Source: an uncultured Verrucomicrobiota bacterium (lineage in GTDB: Bacteria; Verrucomicrobiota; Verrucomicrobiia; Opitutales; Intestinicryptomonadaceae). Taken from it: a stretch of DNA of 45,287 nt. Where the stretch lies: NCBI GenBank assembly GCA_949283955.1, contig CASDUP010000046.1:1-45287 (forward strand), written 5' to 3'. Shown here one piece after another: positions 42,328 through 45,287 of this stretch; the first letter of the stretch is position 1; each line of letters starts with the position of its first letter. The notes beneath the pieces were generated by a model. It was not told the DNA's origin, did not search any database, and saw nothing but the letters and a program-made list of their open reading frames with translations. Made by a program: the position numbers and the translations under genes.

Positions 42328-43641
42328 GTGAAGCCTTTTTTCAATTTTGCGGAGACCGAAGACTTTTTATATAAGCTTCGCAATTCGGGGTCGAAATTTT
42401 CCCTGGATAGAATTAAAAAAATGTGCGGGGCATTCGGAAATCCGCAGCGAAAATATCCCGTTGTCCACGTTGCGGGGACAAACGGGAAAGGCTCCGTCTG
42501 CGCGATGCTGGAAGCTGTGTTGCGCGGAGTTTGCGGAATAAAAACCGGAATGTACACTTCCCCGCATCTTCTCTATTTAGGGGAGAGAATACAAATAGAC
42601 CGAAAGCCGACATCAAAGGAGGCATTGATGTCCGACATGTTTCAAATCCGCAAAATGTGCGGAAAACTTTTTGAAGAAAACGGGGAATATCCGTCGTTTT
42701 TCGAATTTATGACATGTGCGGCATTTCTCGAATTTGAGAGGAATGAAGTCGATGTGGGAATCGTGGAAGTGGGGCTAGGAGGCAGATTGGATTCGACCAA
42801 CGTGGTTTCCCCGGAGGTTTGCGCAATAACTTCGATAGGTTTGGACCACACAGAATTTTTGGGGAACACCCTGGAGGAAATAGCTTTCGAGAAGGCGGGA
42901 ATAATAAAAAACGGGGTTCCCGTCGTCTTGGGTAAGCTTCCGTGCGAGGCGGAGAGGGTTATATTGAAGATAGCCGGGGGAAGGGGGGCAAGGGTTTTGA
43001 AAGCGGAAGACATGAAAACTCTTCCCCAAACATCGCTTGAGGGAAATTTCCAAAGGATAAACGCGGGTGTCGCGTTTCTTGCGGCAAAAACGCTATCGGA
43101 AAGAGGTGGGATTTTTTCTCCGCTCAAGGGAGAAGAGGGAGATAAAAAAATTTTAGAGGCTCTGAAAAATGTTTCATGGAGTGCCCGCTGGGAGAGAATA
43201 AATTTGTCGAAAGGTAAAACTCTTATTTTGGACGCCTCGCACAATCCCGAGGGGGCGAAAGTCCTGGAGGAAAATTTGGTTCGGTTTTTGTCGTCAAACG
43301 GGAATTCCAAGCCGGTTGTTTCTGTAGGGGTATTGGGAGAATCGAGGGCGGAGGCGATACTGAAGGTAGTCTCGAAATACGCCTCCAAAATCATTCTTCT
43401 CGAGCCGAAAGAACCCCGAGCTCTATCCTTCGAAAAATTGCGCGAAAAAATTCCTCCATCTTTTCCTCGCGAAAAAATTCTCAATCGCCGAGTGGACGAG
43501 GTTTATGTGAAACCTTTCGATTGCCGCGAAATCGGGCCGGGCGAGACGATAATATCCACTGGTTCAATCTATCTTGCCGGGGAAGTTCTTTCGGCTTTGG
43601 GGGCGGGCGTTTCGGACGGGCTTTCCGACAAACTTCAATAG
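42328..43641 (+). CDS. folC: folylpolyglutamate synthase / dihydrofolate synthase
   Basis: Mur-ligase-family enzyme adding glutamate to dihydropteroate or folates. The 437-residue protein has FSLDRIKKMCGAFGNPQ, the P-loop GTNGKGS (50-56), TSPHL, EVGLGGRLDSTNVV, the SIGLDHTEFLGNT metal/ATP segment, and LDASHNPEGA in the C-terminal domain. The frame is open up to 42256. I chose GTG at 42328 because the family N-terminus starts there, but there is no clear ribosome-binding site and the start is uncertain. It is divergent from tRNA-Pro and convergent with yraN. Confidence 0.93.
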   Translation: MKPFFNFAETEDFLYKLRNSGSKFSLDRIKKMCGAFGNPQRKYPVVHVAGTNGKGSVCAMLEAVLRGVCGIKTGMYTSPHLLYLGERIQIDRKPTSKEALMSDMFQIRKMCGKLFEENGEYPSFFEFMTCAAFLEFERNEVDVGIVEVGLGGRLDSTNVVSPEVCAITSIGLDHTEFLGNTLEEIAFEKAGIIKNGVPVVLGKLPCEAERVILKIAGGRGARVLKAEDMKTLPQTSLEGNFQRINAGVAFLAAKTLSERGGIFSPLKGEEGDKKILEALKNVSWSARWERINLSKGKTLILDASHNPEGAKVLEENLVRFLSSNGNSKPVVSVGVLGESRAEAILKVVSKYASKIILLEPKEPRALSFEKLREKIPPSFPREKILNRRVDEVYVKPFDCREIGPGETIISTGSIYLAGEVLSALGAGVSDGLSDKLQ

Positions 43642-43707
43642 TTTTTGGGAATAGAAAAATCTCATCTTTTACAGTTTTCGGATTGGCGATTTTTTGAAGG
43701 TCCCCAT

Positions 43708-44115
43708 TCAAAGTCCCAAGTTTTCGAAATGCGATATATTCAAAATTTCGCCTTCTTTTGAATGGGTCACTTCAACCACGTCGAAACGCCAAAAATCTGG
43801 TTTTTTATCCAGCATTGAGATGTATTTTTTTGCGCACCTTTTTATATTCGAGCGCTTTTTTGGCGTTGTGGCGGAGTAATATCCGCTCACAAGAGAACCT
43901 TCCACTCTCGCCTTTACCTCCACAAAAACAAGGCAATTCCCGTCCAAGGCTATTATGTCGACTTCAAATTTACCGTGCCTGAAATTTTTTCTTAAGATTT
44001 TCATTTTTTTGCTGTTGCGCAAATAATGGGCTGCGGCCGACTCTCCCGCCCTGCCGAGATCCTTCTTTTTGCTGATTTTTGCAAATTTTAATATTTTTGT
44101 AAAAACATTCATCAT
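43708..44115 (-). CDS. yraN: UPF0102 (YraN) family protein, predicted PD-(D/E)XK nuclease fold
   Basis: A 135-residue protein of the widespread YraN family. The signature is present: GRAGESAAAHYLR, ILRKNFRHGKFEVDIIA and VFVEVKAR, which together supply the E-D-EVK residues of a restriction-endonuclease-like active site. Biochemical function is not settled for the family. The minus-strand frame begins at 44142. I chose the first of two adjacent ATGs (44115, 44112) because the conserved region begins soon after; the ribosome-binding site is weak. The C-terminus faces folC across 66 nt without a clear shared terminator. Confidence 0.85.
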   Translation of the reverse strand: MMNVFTKILKFAKISKKKDLGRAGESAAAHYLRNSKKMKILRKNFRHGKFEVDIIALDGNCLVFVEVKARVEGSLVSGYYSATTPKKRSNIKRCAKKYISMLDKKPDFWRFDVVEVTHSKEGEILNISHFENLGL

Positions 44116-44192
44116 TTGCGTCCAATAATATGAAAAATACAAAATAATTCAATTTTTTTTGCAGGTATCAAAATAAAAATTTTTCTATATTA

Positions 44193-44221
44193 ACTTGCAT
44201 TTTAAGGGATGTCATGCAAGT
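44193..44221 (+). promoter_or_regulatory. inverted repeat upstream of the AraC regulator, candidate operator
   Basis: ACTTGCAT (44193-44200) and ATGCAAGT (44214-44221) are perfect 8-bp inverted arms with a 13-nt spacer, so the arm centres lie 21 bp apart, two helical turns. A -10-like TATATT (44186-44191) sits immediately upstream, and the regulator's ATG is 45 nt downstream. The position suits autoregulation. Confidence 0.4.
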
Positions 44222-44265
44222 ATGGCTGAAAATATCAAACAATTTGGGTCTAATAAAAGGTCAAT

Positions 44266-45033
44266 ATGCAAGATTGTAAAAAAACGTCAGAAAACTTTGC
44301 TGAGGAGATTGAAAAGTTCTGCCAAGAAATACGTCCCGGGCAATTTATGGAAAAGTTGTTTTCGACCTTTCCCAACAGCTACTTTTTTCTAAAAAATGCG
44401 GATGGTAGATTTATAAGCTGTTGTGACAACATGTTAAGGGTTTACGGTCTCACGAATGCCGACGACATCATAGGCAAGACCGACGCCGACATAATGCCGA
44501 GGTTTATGGCCGATAGCATAATGAAGGACGACCGCATTGTTATGAAGACGGAAAAGCCTATATTAGACAGATTCGAGTTGGCTCCCTCGGACGACTTTAT
44601 TCCCGATTGGCGCCTCACGAGCAAGATACCAATATTTTCAAAGAGTGGAGATGTGATAGGGCTTGCTGGAATTACTAGGGTTATTCGGTCGGAGGAGAGC
44701 ATTTATCGCGGCCATCCAGAAGTGTCTGCGGTTCTTGCCCACATTCGCGCCAACTACATGAATAAAATTTCCATAGACGACATTGCTCGTGTTGCCGAAA
44801 TGTCCGTCAGTTCGATAGAGAGGGTTTTCAAGCATTTCTTCAAAACGACCCCAATAAAATATCTGAAGAAAGTTAGGTTGAACGTGGCATGCAAACTTCT
44901 CCGCGGAACCTCCACTCCCATTCCCCAGATAGCCAAGGAGTGCGGCTTTTACGACCAAAGCAGCATGAATAGGGATTTCAGGTCGGTATTGAATCTAACT
45001 CCGCTAAAGTATAGGAAGCGCTTCAGGCGGTAG
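44266..45033 (+). CDS. PAS-domain AraC-family transcriptional regulator
   Basis: A 255-residue regulator. Residues about 30-145 form a PAS sensor domain (FPNSYFFLKNADGRFISCC, IIGKTDADIMP, IPIFSKSGDVIGLAGITR). Residues about 158-253 form an AraC DNA-binding domain with two helix-turn-helix motifs (ISIDDIARVAEMSVSSIERVFKHFF and PIPQIAKECGFYDQSSMNRDFR). The ligand is unknown; there is no membrane segment, so the signal is cytoplasmic. The ribosome-binding site AAAGG precedes the ATG. The gene is flanked by an inverted repeat on its 5' side and two dyad-bearing repeats on its 3' side. The real target may lie beyond the window. Confidence 0.9.
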   Translation: MQDCKKTSENFAEEIEKFCQEIRPGQFMEKLFSTFPNSYFFLKNADGRFISCCDNMLRVYGLTNADDIIGKTDADIMPRFMADSIMKDDRIVMKTEKPILDRFELAPSDDFIPDWRLTSKIPIFSKSGDVIGLAGITRVIRSEESIYRGHPEVSAVLAHIRANYMNKISIDDIARVAEMSVSSIERVFKHFFKTTPIKYLKKVRLNVACKLLRGTSTPIPQIAKECGFYDQSSMNRDFRSVLNLTPLKYRKRFRR

Positions 45034-45040
45034 AAAATTT

Positions 45041-45091
45041 GGTATTCGCAAAAAAAGTTTTTTTATGAACCATGGTATGGGCATGGTTTAT
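45041..45091 (+). repeat. dyad-containing direct repeat, copy 1
   Basis: Begins 7 nt after the regulator stop with GGTATTC, then AAAAAAAGTTTTTTT, then an inverted repeat: ATGAACCATG (45065-45074), 7-nt spacer, CATGGTTTAT (45082-45091), arms matching at 9 of 10 positions. The left arm is also the start of a 26-codon open frame (45065-45145, beginning MNHGMGMVY) without a ribosome-binding site. Confidence 0.75.
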
Positions 45092-45231
45092 AAAAAGATG
45101 TCGTCGCTTTTTTTGTGGTGGGGATTTTGTGTAAGATTTTTTTAAAACGAATAAAATTTCGTTGGGAGCGAATGGTTTTAGCGTTGAGGAACGATTTTTC
45201 ATTGTTTCAAGTGCGAAGTGAATGCGATTTC

Positions 45232-45287
45232 GGTATTCTTAAAAAAAGTTTTTTATTATGAACCATGGTGGGGGCATGGTTTATTAG
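45232..45287 (+). repeat. dyad-containing direct repeat, copy 2, at the window end
   Basis: Repeats copy 1 after 191 bp: GGTATTC, AAAAAAAGTTTTTT, then ATGAACCATG (45258-45267), 7-nt spacer, CATGGTTTAT (45275-45284). The arms are identical to copy 1; differences lie in the spacer and the poly-T. The open frame starting at the same ATG stops after 9 codons (MNHGGGMVY) at the last base of the window. More copies may follow. Confidence 0.75.

Overview
The window is 45,287 bases of a bacterial chromosome of moderate GC, densely coded and almost entirely on the + strand. The mix of genes suggests Verrucomicrobiota (Opitutae-like, possibly from an anaerobic or gut habitat). The pointers are the two-subunit methylmalonyl-CoA mutase of propionate metabolism, a stripped-down type II secretion-like cluster, a Bacteroides-like bio operon with a BioG-BioC fusion, and a PAS-AraC regulator. 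This placement is an inference from gene content; no rRNA or other marker is present. I see no insertion sequence, integrase, prophage or CRISPR array.

Layout. (1) 1-1992: a small secreted protein of unknown function (-), tRNA-Thr(CGU) (-) and divergent thyA (+). (2) 2022-8296: a secreted esterase, a glyoxalase-II-like metallo-hydrolase, ribD, a SAM methyltransferase overlapping ribD by 4 nt, and a long exported M16 protease. (3) 8370-11388: pyrH-frr-proB-sufT, closed by a weak terminator. (4) 11547-15829: mutA-mutB, with a good sigma70-type promoter in front and a strong intrinsic terminator behind. (5) 16192-22436: a tripartite RND efflux system (lipoprotein adaptor, 1121-aa pump, lipoprotein outer-membrane channel). 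(6) 22810-30667: a secretion/pilus-type cluster made of secretin, a GspC/PilP-like candidate, GspE ATPase, GspF platform protein and a membrane-anchored helical-repeat protein. No pseudopilin or prepilin peptidase lies nearby. (7) 30751-36272: bioB-bioA-bioF-bioG::bioC-bioD, a full pimeloyl-ACP-to-biotin route. (8) 36253-41821: HAD phosphatase, recD2-type helicase, psd, aspartate-type aminotransferase and tsaE. Regions 6-8 are one co-directional run of about 19 kb with many overlapping start/stop codons. (9) 41822-45287: a non-coding segment with strong potential RNA structure, tRNA-Pro(UGG) (-), folC (+), yraN (-), and a PAS-AraC regulator (+). The regulator is followed by two copies of a dyad-containing direct repeat that reaches the window end.

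How it fits together. Methylmalonyl-CoA mutase interconverts succinyl-CoA and methylmalonyl-CoA. The biotin operon would supply the cofactor for the biotin-dependent carboxylase or decarboxylase that normally completes that pathway, which is not in this window. The secretion cluster probably relies on pseudopilins encoded elsewhere. The least explained parts are the secretion-like cluster with its two unassigned partners, the structured intergenic segment at 41946-42037, the unusual BioB, and the repeated dyads downstream of the AraC regulator.
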